Part shown: positions 26,065 to 34,313 of the stretch, one piece after another
Layout: each line of letters starts with the position of its first letter
Numbering within the stretch: the first letter of the stretch is position 1
Assembly (NCBI RefSeq): GCF_008974185.1
Contig: NZ_BKZP01000034.1
Coordinates: 1 to 35,910, forward strand
DNA from: Weizmannia acidilactici
Lineage (GTDB): Bacteria; Bacillota; Bacilli; Bacillales; Bacillaceae_C
Length of the DNA: 35,910 bases
Direction: 5' to 3'
Program-made: the position numbers and the translations under genes
Notes under the pieces: model-generated
The model's database searches: none
The model's input: only the letters and a program-made list of their open reading frames with translations
Told to the model about the DNA's origin: nothing

Positions 26065-26852
26065 TCATTCTGCTCCTTCCAGCTATTCATCGATTGCTTG
26101 ATTTTCGGTACTGCTTTTTTTGCTGCTTCCTCTCCTATCTTAATGATTTGTTCCGCATTTGTAAAAGCCCTTGAACTGTACATTGAAGAGTCCGGGCGGA
26201 TCATCACGTCAGCTTCCATTTTCCGGTTTTCGGCAATTTCCATTTGCATAATGTCAATACTCTGCATAATCACATCATATATATGGTGGATTTCCGCTTC
26301 CCTTTTTATGACGGCCACGTCCACTCCAACGACAATTTCGGCACCCATCCCTTTTGCGACAGAAACAGGGACGCGGTCAGCCACTCCACCGTCCACAAGG
26401 TAAAAGCCGCCGATCTTTTTCGGCACAAAAATACCGGGAATGGAAATACTGGCGCGCACCGCTTCTGCAACAGGCCCTTTTGTAAACACGACCTTTTTCC
26501 CGTTTGCGAGATTTGTCGCCACAACAGCAACGGGCGGGCGCAAATCCTCGAGCCTTTTCCTGTGCGTCAGCAATTTGATCAGCGCCTCTATTCTTTTCCC
26601 AGAAATCAGGCCCATTCTGCCGATTTTAAAATCCAAATAATATTTCCGTTTGAACGCGCCGGAAAGCTGCTGCATCTGCCGGACGGTCCGGCCTGCCCCG
26701 TACAGCGCGGCAACAAGCGCCCCGATGCTGCTTCCGGCGATCATGTCAATGGGAATCCCTTCTTCCTCCAGTACTTTCAAGACCCCGATATGCGCAAATC
26801 CCCTGGCGCCACCCGATCCAAGCGCCAATCCGATTTTCGGACGGTCCGCCAT
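26061..26852 (-). CDS. ylbK: YlbK, patatin-like phospholipase family protein
   Basis: 263 aa (B. subtilis 260). Seen: oxyanion loop GSGGARG (12-18), nucleophile elbow GSSIG (Ser42) and catalytic DGG (Asp154), i.e. the complete Ser-Asp dyad of patatin/RssA-type esterases. No signal peptide, so probably cytoplasmic or membrane-peripheral. Lipid substrate unknown. ATG start with GAGGAGGGGGG upstream. Translationally coupled to ylbL downstream; divergent from ylbJ. A TATACT -10-like element lies at 26915-26920 on this strand without a good -35. Confidence 0.92.
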   Translation of the reverse strand: MADRPKIGLALGSGGARGFAHIGVLKVLEEEGIPIDMIAGSSIGALVAALYGAGRTVRQMQQLSGAFKRKYYLDFKIGRMGLISGKRIEALIKLLTHRKRLEDLRPPVAVVATNLANGKKVVFTKGPVAEAVRASISIPGIFVPKKIGGFYLVDGGVADRVPVSVAKGMGAEIVVGVDVAVIKREAEIHHIYDVIMQSIDIMQMEIAENRKMEADVMIRPDSSMYSSRAFTNAEQIIKIGEEAAKKAVPKIKQSMNSWKEQNE

Positions 26853-27000
26853 TGTCCCCCCTCCTCTTTTACGCCTCTTCCCGAACAGTTTATGGTCTAA
26901 ATTTCAGGCCTATGAGTATATTGTTTTATAAGGACAAGCGACACAGAAAAAAAGAATCGCAGCGTGCGGCGGATGGATCAACGCAGGGGAGGAACACAGT

Positions 27001-28227
27001 TTGTATCAGTCTAAACTTAAAAGTGCTATTCTAGCATTGAGCGTCTCAACGATGGCCATTTCCATGATTGTTTTACCGGATGAATCTTTTAAAGCTTCCA
27101 TTCAAGGATTAAATATGTGGTGGGAAGTTGTATTTCCTTCGCTTTTTCCTTTTTTTGTCATTTCTGAATTATTGATCGGATTTGGCGTTGTCCGCTTTCT
27201 CGGCGTCCTTCTGGAACCTTTGATGCGACCGCTTTTCCGCGTCCCGGGCGTAGGCGGCTTTACATGGGCGATGGGCCTGGCTTCCGGAAATCCCGCCGGA
27301 GCCAAATTTACCGCCCGCCTTCGCCAAGAAAAGCAGATTACGCAAATTGAAGCGGAACGCCTTGTTGCCTTTACGAGCTCATCCAGTCCGCTTTTTATTT
27401 TCGGCGCTGTGGCGGTCGGCTTTTTCCACAATCCATCGCTCGGAATCATTTTTGCGGCGGCCCATTATGTAGGGAATATTGCTGTCGGGCTGGTGATGCG
27501 CTTCCACGGCACAAATGAAGAAGTCAGGCGCCCAAAGAGAAAACACAAATTTCTATTAAAAGAAGCATTACGAGTCCTGCATGCCACAAGGATAAAAAAC
27601 AACAAACCGATCGGAAAACTGCTCGGGGATGCGGTGATGTCCGCCATCCAGACGCTACTGATGATCGGAGGGTTCATCATCCTATTCTCTGTCTTTAATA
27701 AACTGCTACGGTACATGCATATTACGTCTTTTTTGGCGCTGCTTACCGAAGGGCTGCTGCATCTTGCCCATTTCTCGGAAAAATTAAGCATCCCGCTCAT
27801 ATCCGGCCTGTTTGAAATGACGCTCGGCATCCAAATGATCAGCGAAGCACGGGAATCCCCCCTGCTCCAGCAGGTCATTGCCGCCAGTTTTATGCTCGGG
27901 TTCGGCGGGTTCAGCATCCAGGCCCAGGTGGCAAGCATCCTTGCCCAGACAGATATCCGGTTCCGGCCGTTTTTTATTGCCCGCATGTTGCACGGATTCC
28001 TGTCCGCGGCAATTGTATGGCTGATCTGGAATCCGGTGTATATACGCTTTTTTGCCGAAAAAGATGCATTGCAGACGGTTTTTGGCTCTCCGGTTGCGGG
28101 TGCGGGCCATGGGCTGTACGCCCGCGCTGCCGCATGGCTGGAAGCAAACGGTCCGCTTGTGACCATATCCTGCCTCATTATCTACATCATCCTTTATTAC
28201 AAGTCATGTCGGACAAATTGGCGCTGA
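27001..28227 (+). CDS. ylbJ: YlbJ, sporulation integral membrane protein
   Basis: 408 aa multi-pass membrane protein (about eight hydrophobic segments) of the nucleoside-gate family. Seen: WEVVFPSLFPFFVISELLIGFG, then GLASGNPAGAK (gate-type motif), a cytosolic basic stretch (RRPKRKHK, about 178-185), and a second gate repeat with SGLFEMTLGIQ and FGGFSIQAQVASIL. B. subtilis ylbJ is sigma-E dependent and needed for heat-resistant spores. TTG start with GGGGAGGA 7 nt upstream. I could not place a convincing sigma-E promoter in the 148-bp divergent gap. Confidence 0.92.
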   Translation: MYQSKLKSAILALSVSTMAISMIVLPDESFKASIQGLNMWWEVVFPSLFPFFVISELLIGFGVVRFLGVLLEPLMRPLFRVPGVGGFTWAMGLASGNPAGAKFTARLRQEKQITQIEAERLVAFTSSSSPLFIFGAVAVGFFHNPSLGIIFAAAHYVGNIAVGLVMRFHGTNEEVRRPKRKHKFLLKEALRVLHATRIKNNKPIGKLLGDAVMSAIQTLLMIGGFIILFSVFNKLLRYMHITSFLALLTEGLLHLAHFSEKLSIPLISGLFEMTLGIQMISEARESPLLQQVIAASFMLGFGGFSIQAQVASILAQTDIRFRPFFIARMLHGFLSAAIVWLIWNPVYIRFFAEKDALQTVFGSPVAGAGHGLYARAAAWLEANGPLVTISCLIIYIILYYKSCRTNWR

Positions 28228-28247
28228 AGGGAGTAAACGCCAAGAAA

Positions 28248-28290
28248 ACAAAAAAGGGGAGCCCCTATTGGCATCCCCCGCCCTTTTCCG
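28248..28290 (-). terminator. Terminator after coaD
   Basis: Minus strand GGGGA(T)GCC, short loop, GGGC TCCCC, then TTTTTT. Stem of 5+3 pairs with a bulge, a few bases after the coaD stop. Convergent ylbJ ends just beyond it. Confidence 0.65.
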
Positions 28291-28296
28291 GCCTAT

Positions 28297-29344
<1,048 letters not shown>

Positions 29345-29436
29345 GATGGTCACCACGAATTCGAAAAGTTTTCCATCTTATCCTACCATATTTTTTTAAG
29401 AGGGGGAAAAGTTTTTCGCTAAAATTTTATGCAAAA

Positions 29437-29465
29437 GTATAATTTGGGAAAAGCTGGCCATACTG
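29437..29465 (+). promoter_or_regulatory. Sigma-F/sigma-G promoter of csfG
   Basis: GTATA (29437-29441) fits GYATA of sigma-F and sigma-G. GGCCATACTG (29456-29465), after 14 bp, fits the sigma-F -10 pattern GGNNANAHTR fully; CATACTG (29459-29465), 17 bp after GTATA, fits sigma-G CATACTA with one mismatch. One overlapping promoter for both forespore factors, as reported for csfG of B. subtilis. Confidence 0.8.
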
Positions 29466-29471
29466 ATAACA

Positions 29472-29621
29472 GCAGCATCACAATAAGATGTTGCTGCCAA
29501 CCGCGGAGAAGACTTACGTTTCCCCATAAGTTCTTCCTCCGGTTTCTCCTCTCCCTTTGCCTTCTGTCCGGAATAAAAGGATATGGAAGGGCCCTGCAGA
29601 ATATTCTGCAGGGTTTTTTAT
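29472..29621 (+). ncRNA. csfG: CsfG, forespore-specific small RNA
   Basis: About 150 nt between a forespore promoter and a very strong terminator, in the rsmD-ylbG intergenic region. B. subtilis csfG lies in exactly this ylbG-ylbH gap, is transcribed by sigma-F and sigma-G, and is conserved in endospore formers; its function is not settled. Inside the RNA there is a C/U-rich segment (about 29515-29575, with CCTCC and CTCCTCTCCC that resemble anti-Shine-Dalgarno sequences) which could pair with mRNA start sites. A 93-codon reading frame crossing it (29429-29707) lacks an SD and is rejected. Start and end are estimated from the promoter and terminator. Confidence 0.82.
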
Positions 29622-29624
29622 TTT
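29591..29624 (+). terminator. Terminator of csfG
   Basis: CCCTGCAGAAT followed directly by ATTCTGCAGGG, a perfect 22-bp palindrome, then TTTTTTATTTT. Only the plus direction has the T-tract. Confidence 0.93.
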
Positions 29625-29810
29625 CCTTCTGTACCGGGCAGCTTTATAAAAATTTTATTCAATTCCGTTTCCAGAGCTGGGGCAGGCATCTTTATTGTAA
29701 ATTTTGACCATACCGCCCTGGAAAAACGAAGCTTTATTTTTGCCGCTTTTCGAAAGGGGAGAGATGCAGTAGAATAAAAACAGCGAAAAATGAAAAGTGG
29801 GGAATGTACG

Positions 29811-30200
29811 ATGCAGCAAAGATTTATCGAACTGGGGAACGGATACACCGATTTGTTTGAACTGATAGAACTTGCAAAAGTGAACAAGCACCGCCTGCAG
29901 GGGATGCTTGCGCTTCATACCATAACCGGCGGAAAGGCGGTCACATCGCCTGTCCTTGTTTTGAAACCGACAGACCCGGGGGAATTCCAGCCGTTATACA
30001 TTTGCCTCGAAGGCATTCCGGATCCACGCATCCAGCAGAATAAAAGGTACAGCCTTTTTGCGGAAACCGCCGCGGACTTAAATATGGAAATTGTTGAACT
30101 GGAAGTCCGGCCTTCAACATCTTTTACCGATAAAACACTTTTCTACCAGTATTTAATCGGGATTTTAAGAATGAACAAGCTTATCGCACCGCTTACATAA
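29811..30200 (+). CDS. Conserved Bacillaceae protein, DUF7147-like
   Basis: 129 aa, soluble, no signal peptide or cysteine motif. Begins MQQRFIELGNGYTDLFELIE and contains TSPVLVLKPTDPGEFQPLY followed by ICLEGI, then a C-terminal helix LFYQYLIGILRMNKLIAP. I recall very similar small proteins in Bacillus genomes under DUF7147 (some mislabelled as methylthioribose kinase); the length is far too short for that enzyme. Function unknown. Start ATG 29811 with AGTGGGG about 8 nt upstream. Plus strand, between csfG and ylbG. The 189 bp between the csfG terminator and this gene hold no other gene; a TAGAAT -10-like element at about 29770 lacks a good -35. Confidence 0.8.
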   Translation: MQQRFIELGNGYTDLFELIELAKVNKHRLQGMLALHTITGGKAVTSPVLVLKPTDPGEFQPLYICLEGIPDPRIQQNKRYSLFAETAADLNMEIVELEVRPSTSFTDKTLFYQYLIGILRMNKLIAPLT

Positions 30201-30228
30201 AATATCCGGCCGAAAAATGGCCGGATGT
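30196..30228 (-). terminator. Terminator after ylbG (convergent gap)
   Basis: Minus strand ATCCGGCC, 7-nt loop, GGCCGGAT then ATTTTATG. Perfect 8-bp stem. The plus strand lacks a T-tract, so it mainly serves ylbG. Confidence 0.75.
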
Positions 30229-30236
30229 CCAATCGG

Positions 30237-30512
30237 TCATAAGCCGATTTTGTAATCATATTCTTTTGCTTTATCGGGTTTTGCATTTTCATATTCCGTT
30301 TTTAAAAACGGCTTCATAGAGTAGTCTACTTTCCGCACAAACGGGAGATTTTCAATTTTTTCTTTTATATGCTCTATTTCGGCGCGGTCGCAATAGAGCA
30401 CAACATACTTCATCTTTTTGGACGCATAATGGACATTGCCGAATCTCCGCAAATATTTCGTGTGTTTCATCTGATACAGCCAAATGATAAGACCCTGCCG
30501 ATCTGATAGCAT
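30237..30512 (-). CDS. ylbG: YlbG, UPF0298 family protein
   Basis: 91 aa (B. subtilis 90). Nearly collinear with B. subtilis YlbG: LRRFGNVHYASKKMKYVVLY followed by CDR, then LPFVRKVDYSMKPFLKTEYEN and KPDKAKEYDYK. The family is a small ferredoxin-like alpha/beta protein of unknown function, conserved in Bacilli and usually beside ylbF. ATG start with AAGGGGAAA upstream. Separated from ylbF by 284 bp containing the ylbF terminator and a repeat. Confidence 0.92.
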   Translation of the reverse strand: MLSDRQGLIIWLYQMKHTKYLRRFGNVHYASKKMKYVVLYCDRAEIEHIKEKIENLPFVRKVDYSMKPFLKTEYENAKPDKAKEYDYKIGL

Positions 30513-30569
30513 ATCGTTTCCCCTTCGTACTTTTTATATGAGTGTACCATATTCCCTCCTTGCAGAACA

Positions 30570-30614
30570 ATAAAAACAGAGAGGCCGCATCCTTTTTGAA
30601 GCGGATTGCGGCCC
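30570..30614 (-). terminator. Terminator downstream of ylbF
   Basis: Minus strand GGGCCGCAATCC, 10-nt loop, GGATGCGGCC, then TCTCTGTTTTT. One bulge in the stem. It lies about 180 bp past the ylbF stop because the repeat element is in between. Confidence 0.75.
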
Positions 30615-30646
30615 AATTTATCATAAGACTATGTTAGTAATTAATG

Positions 30647-30769
30647 TTTTTGATCGCGAAATCCGCTTCGCTCCCTGCGCAGCGAGCCTCCTCGCCGATA
30701 CCCCGGCACAAGGCGTCTCTTCTTGCTCGCTTATCCCGCAGGAATCTCAGAAATTAGCGATAACAAAAA
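30647..30769. repeat. Dispersed palindromic intergenic repeat (about 123 bp)
   Basis: Ends are imperfect inverted repeats: TTTTTGATCGC at the left, GCGATAACAAAAA at the right (a 2-nt indel between arms). The inside is G/C-rich and self-complementary (for example CGCT...AGCG, CGCC...GGCG) and holds GAGCCTCCTCG, GTCTC and CCCGCAGGAATCTC. This resembles from memory a family of extragenic repeats common in Bacillaceae, with GAGCCTCCTCGG...GGGGTCTC...CCCGCAGGAGTCTC cores. It lies between the ylbF stop and its terminator and has no reading frame. Confidence 0.6.
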
Positions 30770-30796
30770 TTGAACAAAGCCCAACATAATAAAGAC

Positions 30797-31237
30797 TCAT
30801 GCGGAACAGCCGCAACTGCCGCCCGTCCCGCAGCCCCCGGAACATGAAGAATCAAAAAACGGGTTTCCGGTAGGCACTTTTATATGTTCTGAAACGGATC
30901 TGCCAATCAGGAGGCTGATTTGGTCGAGCAGATCCTGCAAAGCATTTTCCGCCCGCCTGAAGCTTGCGACATTCTCATCCAAATCCATTTCCCTTTTGGC
31001 TTCCCTTGTTTCTTTATTGATGCGTTTGTAATCAGGATGATACCTGCCAAATCGCTGAACTTCCTCAAATTGTTCTTTCATGCGCATAAATGCACGGACT
31101 TTCCGCTGCGTATCAAGATCGGAATGCATCTTGATGTAGCACTTCCGGTACTCTTCCGCAACGTCCGACTCCACGACCATTCTGGCAAGGGTTTCGGCCT
31201 CGGACAGAATTTCCGCGCTTTCCAATGTTGCAAGCAA
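30797..31237 (-). CDS. ylbF: YlbF/RicF, subunit of the RicAFT (YmcA-YlbF-YaaT) complex
   Basis: 146 aa (B. subtilis 149). Helical YlbF/YmcA domain (FEEVQRFGRYHPDYKRINKE is the core), then a C-terminal tail with Cys132, Cys136, Cys142 and Cys144 (CSGGCGTGGSCGC). In B. subtilis the RicA-RicF-RicT complex binds Fe-S clusters through such cysteines, assists RNase Y in mRNA maturation, and is needed for sporulation, competence and biofilm formation. I place the start at TTG 31237 with GGAGGTG 6 nt upstream, so LLATLESA aligns with MYATMESV of B. subtilis; the GTG five codons upstream overlaps the SD. Confidence 0.93.
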   Translation of the reverse strand: MLATLESAEILSEAETLARMVVESDVAEEYRKCYIKMHSDLDTQRKVRAFMRMKEQFEEVQRFGRYHPDYKRINKETREAKREMDLDENVASFRRAENALQDLLDQISLLIGRSVSEHIKVPTGNPFFDSSCSGGCGTGGSCGCSA

Positions 31238-31298
31238 AAAGCTCACCTCCACATGCCTATTTTAACATGTTTCAGGGAGCTTTGCGAATTGGCTGCCA

Positions 31299-31679
31299 TC
31301 AGGTAACGGTAATATAAAACTGCCTGCGGATGCCCAAATCCGCATCCGTCGTTTTGTCCACCACTTCCAGCTTCACGGTATGTACCCCTTTTTCTAACCC
31401 TTTTACAACAAACGCCGCAGTGTTGTACTCGCCTTCATATGCGCCGTCCACATAGACCTTGATCTTTGCCTGCCTCGCATGCTTGCTGCCGGAAAAAGAT
31501 ACGCTTGGAATAATGCATTCCACAAATAAATCGTCTTCTTTTACAAAATGCCGGATAGATACTTGATTGCCTTTCGTATATGTGGCCGCATCCACCTCGT
31601 TCCACTCTTTGCGGGGGATCTGCCCGCCGCAGCCGGAAAGCAAGATACATACCGCAATCAAACCTGCAGCAATTCTCAT
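31299..31679 (-). CDS. Small lipoprotein of unknown function
   Basis: 126 aa. Lipoprotein signal peptide: MRIAAGLIAVCILL then lipobox LSGC with Cys17, so an exported, membrane-anchored protein. The mature part has two beta-rich stretches: ECIIPSVSFSGSKHARQAKI and KVYVDGAYEGEYN followed by VKGLEKGVHTVKLEVVDK, which resembles an Ig-like or bacterial beta-sandwich edge (the pattern of a ligand or PEGA-like domain). I do not recognise the family. Start ATG 31679 with GAGGAG 8 nt upstream. It lies between ylbE and ylbF, where B. subtilis has nothing. Confidence 0.75.
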   Translation of the reverse strand: MRIAAGLIAVCILLSGCGGQIPRKEWNEVDAATYTKGNQVSIRHFVKEDDLFVECIIPSVSFSGSKHARQAKIKVYVDGAYEGEYNTAAFVVKGLEKGVHTVKLEVVDKTTDADLGIRRQFYITVT

Positions 31680-31827
31680 GATCATCACTCCTCACGGTTT
31701 ATTTTCCGCAAGAAAGTGCTACTTTACTCAAAAAAAAGGAAAATTTTTCGCGTTTTTTACTCAGCTGTCTTTTGCTCAATTTACATTACAGCAGTCAAAA
31801 CCCTTTTATCCGGAAGCTACACCGAAA

Positions 31828-32067
31828 TTATCCTTGCTCATACATCGCCCGAACCATATGCATCATCATCTGCGCCATCTGCAGCCCATTTGTAAATTTT
31901 TCAACCCGCTGGGGGATCGTTTTTTGGTAATAATGGAGCGACGCGATTTGAAATTGTTCCAATTCTTCAGGATGACGCGATAATCTCCGGTACCAGATCG
32001 GCTGTTCCCTCAAAAATGCTTTCCACTCATTCGATTGGCGAATATAATCCATCACATCGCCTCTCAT
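31828..32067 (-). CDS. ylbE: YlbE-like protein
   Basis: 79 aa, same length and clear similarity to B. subtilis YlbE: FLREQPIWYRRLSRHPEELE, HYYQKTIPQRVEKF and a C-terminal methionine-rich helix (MAQMMMHMVRAMYEQ). Function unknown. ATG start with AAAAGGAGG 8 nt upstream, 15 bp after the ylbD stop, so the two are likely co-transcribed. Confidence 0.88.
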   Translation of the reverse strand: MRGDVMDYIRQSNEWKAFLREQPIWYRRLSRHPEELEQFQIASLHYYQKTIPQRVEKFTNGLQMAQMMMHMVRAMYEQG

Positions 32068-32082
32068 CCGGAATACCTCCTT

Positions 32083-32487
32083 TTAATCTTTTCTAAATGA
32101 AAAAGGGTTTTTCTGCTGCACCGGCTGCGGTGATTTTCCCCCTTGTGCAGGCGCCTGGAATTGCATGATTAAATTCTGCACGGCCGCAATCGCAGCGCTG
32201 AGATTTTGCAAATGCCCTTGCACCTGTTCCACATCCAATTTTTGCAGGACCGAACCAAGCTGTGTCATCCAGCCGCCTTCGCCGTTGCCGTTTTCTACCT
32301 TCTTTTTATTGTCGCCTTCCGCTTCGTACTTTATCCAGCTCGGATCATCCTCGCCCAATATATACCATTCCTCAAAAAAATCCTGTAATGTTTTCTTTCC
32401 GCTCCGGACTTCTTTCAAAATCAAAGGATGGCTTTTTGTAAACAACTTAAATTTTTCGACGGAAGGATGCAATTTTTTCGTTCCCAA
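32083..32487 (-). CDS. ylbD: YlbD, putative spore coat protein
   Basis: 134 aa (B. subtilis 132). N-terminal KLHPSVEKFKLFTKSHPLI, then FFEEWYILGEDDPSW, a low-complexity charged and glycine-rich middle (KKKVENGNGEGG), and a helical C-terminal part with AAIAAVQNLIMQFQ before a Q/P/K-rich tail. The family is annotated as a coat protein; that role is inferred from annotation habit more than from features in the sequence. TTG start with GGGGTGA 6 nt upstream. Possible sporulation control cannot be read from the promoter. Confidence 0.85.
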   Translation of the reverse strand: MGTKKLHPSVEKFKLFTKSHPLILKEVRSGKKTLQDFFEEWYILGEDDPSWIKYEAEGDNKKKVENGNGEGGWMTQLGSVLQKLDVEQVQGHLQNLSAAIAAVQNLIMQFQAPAQGGKSPQPVQQKNPFSFRKD

Positions 32488-32620
32488 TTTCGGTCACCCC
32501 GCAAGAAAACATTTTCGGCATCTCATAGGACGGAACCCGTTTAATATTCCAAAGCTCATTTTGTGTAACCTTCCTATCTTCCAGCATATGCCCGTTACGC
32601 TTAAGTGTGAAGGTTTTCAT
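32447..32620 (-). CDS. Possible 57-codon small ORF overlapping ylbD
   Basis: ATG 32620, product about 57 aa beginning MKTFTLKRNGHMLEDRKVT and ending ASFRRKI. Composition looks protein-like (mixed charged and aromatic residues, no runs), but the SD is weak (only GGA 4 nt upstream), it overlaps the ylbD start by 41 nt, and the opposite strand carries the thioesterase promoter. No family recognised. Likely spurious; listed because it fills the only gap between ylbD and the divergent gene. Confidence 0.2.
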   Translation of the reverse strand: MKTFTLKRNGHMLEDRKVTQNELWNIKRVPSYEMPKMFSCGVTEIGNEKIASFRRKI

Positions 32621-32642
32621 TTTCCGTAAATTTTGGTACGAT
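32614..32642 (+). promoter_or_regulatory. Candidate sigma-A promoter of the thioesterase gene
   Basis: TTTTCA (32614-32619), 17 bp, TACGAT (32637-32642). It would start transcription near 32650, which rules out the ATGs at 32643-32651 and agrees with the start chosen at 32712. Confidence 0.4.
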
Positions 32643-32711
32643 ATGTGTATGTTTTATTTGGGCTTTACCGGCCCTCCGAAAAATTTTGAAATAGAAGAGG
32701 GTATCCAAAAA

Positions 32712-33197
32712 ATGAAAGAAGCATTGCGCGATACATTCGAAAAAGTGCTGGAAAAGGCAACTGGTGAAGATTTAACCGTGTTGTCGCAAATGTTAAACGG
32801 GTTGGCCAAAAAACAATCCGGACACGAAAACACATATTTTAAAGACCTCTTTCTGATGGAAGCGGATTTCCGGGAAGGGGAATGTGAAGTGGCCATCCCT
32901 GTGACGCCGTTAATCTATAATACATTTTCCATCGTGCACGGCGGCGTGACCGCGACGCTGCTCGATACAGTGATGGGGGTCATGGCAAACCGCCTTTTGC
33001 CGCCAGGGCAGCAGGCGGTGACCTCCAATTTGACGATCCACTATCTCGCTCCCGGAACTGGAAAATTTTTAAAAGCAAAAGCAAACGTCATTCACCGCGG
33101 GACGAAAACAATGGTGATGGAAGGGATTGCCTTCCGGGATGATGGGACGAAAATAGCACACTGCACCGGTTCTTTTTTCATATTAAAATTAAAATAA
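32712..33197 (+). CDS. PaaI-type hotdog-fold thioesterase
   Basis: 161 aa. Seen: NTFSIVHGGVTATLLDTVMG, which is the hotdog central helix with the HGG signature, followed by ANRLLPPGQQAVTSNLTIHY and the beta strands LKAKANVIHRGTKTMVMEG and CTGSFFILKL. Acyl-CoA thioesterase activity is expected for the PaaI/YbaW group; substrate unknown. Start ATG 32712 with AGAGGG about 11 nt upstream, downstream of the candidate promoter. Plus strand, between ylbD and ylbC, absent from that slot in B. subtilis. Confidence 0.85.
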   Translation: MKEALRDTFEKVLEKATGEDLTVLSQMLNGLAKKQSGHENTYFKDLFLMEADFREGECEVAIPVTPLIYNTFSIVHGGVTATLLDTVMGVMANRLLPPGQQAVTSNLTIHYLAPGTGKFLKAKANVIHRGTKTMVMEGIAFRDDGTKIAHCTGSFFILKLK

Positions 33198-33213
33198 CGT
33201 GTAAGAAAAAGCT

Positions 33214-33250
33214 AAAAACCCCGTCCTGCAAGGATGCAGGCGGAGTTTTT
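33214..33250. terminator. Bidirectional terminator between thioesterase and ylbC
   Basis: AAAACCCCGTCCTGC, 6-nt loop, GCAGGCGGAGTTTTT: a stem with one bulge and A/T ends on both sides. It serves both convergent genes. Confidence 0.8.
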
Positions 33251-33254
33251 CTAC

Positions 33255-34295
33255 TTAAGGCTTTTGGATAAAGTCCTGGGTATAGTATTTTTGGTAAACA
33301 CCGACCCCGAGATCCGTAAAATCTTTTTGCAGCAAGGCCTTCCGGTGGCCTTCGGAATTCAGCCAGCCTTCCACCGCCGCAGGGCCGTCCATATAGTGGG
33401 CTGCAATATTTTCCGCAGCCGAAGTGTATAAAATTTTGCCGTCGTTTAATCTTTCCTTTAAATCCCCATATTTTGGGGATTCATGGGAGAAATAATGCCT
33501 GACTGCCATATCTTTGCTGTGTTTGTAAGCTACATCGGCAACCGCTTCATCCCAGCCGAGTTTTTTCAGGCCAAACCGCTCCCGGACGATATTGGTAATG
33601 TCAAAAATTTGCCGGGCGCTTCCGGTCTCGATGTCAGCCCATTTTTTTTCGCTGACCGAGGCGGGTTCGGGTAACTCACCCCGGTAAACCATTTCATACG
33701 GATGTTGCAGCATCAATGTATTTTTATCCATAAAACGGATGAAAAGCAGTTGTCCGCTGAATTTATCAAGCGCTAGTTGCGCATACACATCACCGAGCTG
33801 TACAAGCGGACGTATATTTAAATCTTCTTCCGACAGTTCAAAACGGTATGTGCCTTTAGATGACTGGACAGTCATATCCGTATTCATCATAATGGAACTG
33901 TAAATTTCCTCTACATTTTCCCCGATCCGGAAAGGTTCCACATTTAATTTTTTTCCGACGGCATAAATGGTCTTAATCTTGCCGTTTTTGACCCCGGCCT
34001 GAAAATAGCCGGAAGATTTCTTGTTATAAATCCACCAATCATAACCGTATGCCGACGGGTCAATCCGCTTAGGTTTTCCGAAATGCGCTGTTAAATTTTT
34101 CACAGGTTTTCCAATATATACCGCCATTCCGCTTTTCGGGTGGCCATATTTATTGCTTTGGCCGTTTTTATTTATTTTCGTGCCGTCATCGACTTTCGGG
34201 CTTGTAGAACGGTTTTGCAGCACCCCGTTTTCAGGGCGGAGTTGAAAATACAGCCCTACTATAAAGATAAGCACGAAAATCACGGCTGTTTTCAA
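33255..34295 (-). CDS. ylbC: YlbC, CAP-associated and CAP/SCP-domain exported protein
   Basis: 346 aa from TTG 34295. N-terminal hydrophobic anchor (KTAVIFVLIFIVGLYFQL), a CAP-associated N-domain (about 55-200, with IGKPVKNLTAHFGKPKRI), then a C-terminal CAP/SCP domain (about 225-346) with HSKDMAVRHYFSHESP, AENIAAHY and GWLNSEGHRKALL, including the paired histidines of the family. B. subtilis YlbC is thought to be sigma-F dependent. The SD AAGAGGGGTGA lies 18 nt before the TTG but 6 nt before a CTG at 34307 in frame, so the real start may be that CTG, adding four residues (see findings). Convergent with the thioesterase gene. Confidence 0.9.
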   Translation of the reverse strand: MKTAVIFVLIFIVGLYFQLRPENGVLQNRSTSPKVDDGTKINKNGQSNKYGHPKSGMAVYIGKPVKNLTAHFGKPKRIDPSAYGYDWWIYNKKSSGYFQAGVKNGKIKTIYAVGKKLNVEPFRIGENVEEIYSSIMMNTDMTVQSSKGTYRFELSEEDLNIRPLVQLGDVYAQLALDKFSGQLLFIRFMDKNTLMLQHPYEMVYRGELPEPASVSEKKWADIETGSARQIFDITNIVRERFGLKKLGWDEAVADVAYKHSKDMAVRHYFSHESPKYGDLKERLNDGKILYTSAAENIAAHYMDGPAAVEGWLNSEGHRKALLQKDFTDLGVGVYQKYYTQDFIQKP

Positions 34296-34313
34296 AAAAA
34301 TACGCAGGTGGTT

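Noticed and set aside
26900-26970. Sigma-E promoter for ylbJ using GTATATT as -35
   Set aside because: No CATACANT-like -10 follows at 13-15 bp; the real promoter could not be placed by eye.
29429-29707. 93-codon plus-strand reading frame across the csfG region
   Set aside because: No Shine-Dalgarno, runs through a perfect terminator palindrome, unusual composition; the sRNA explains the region better.
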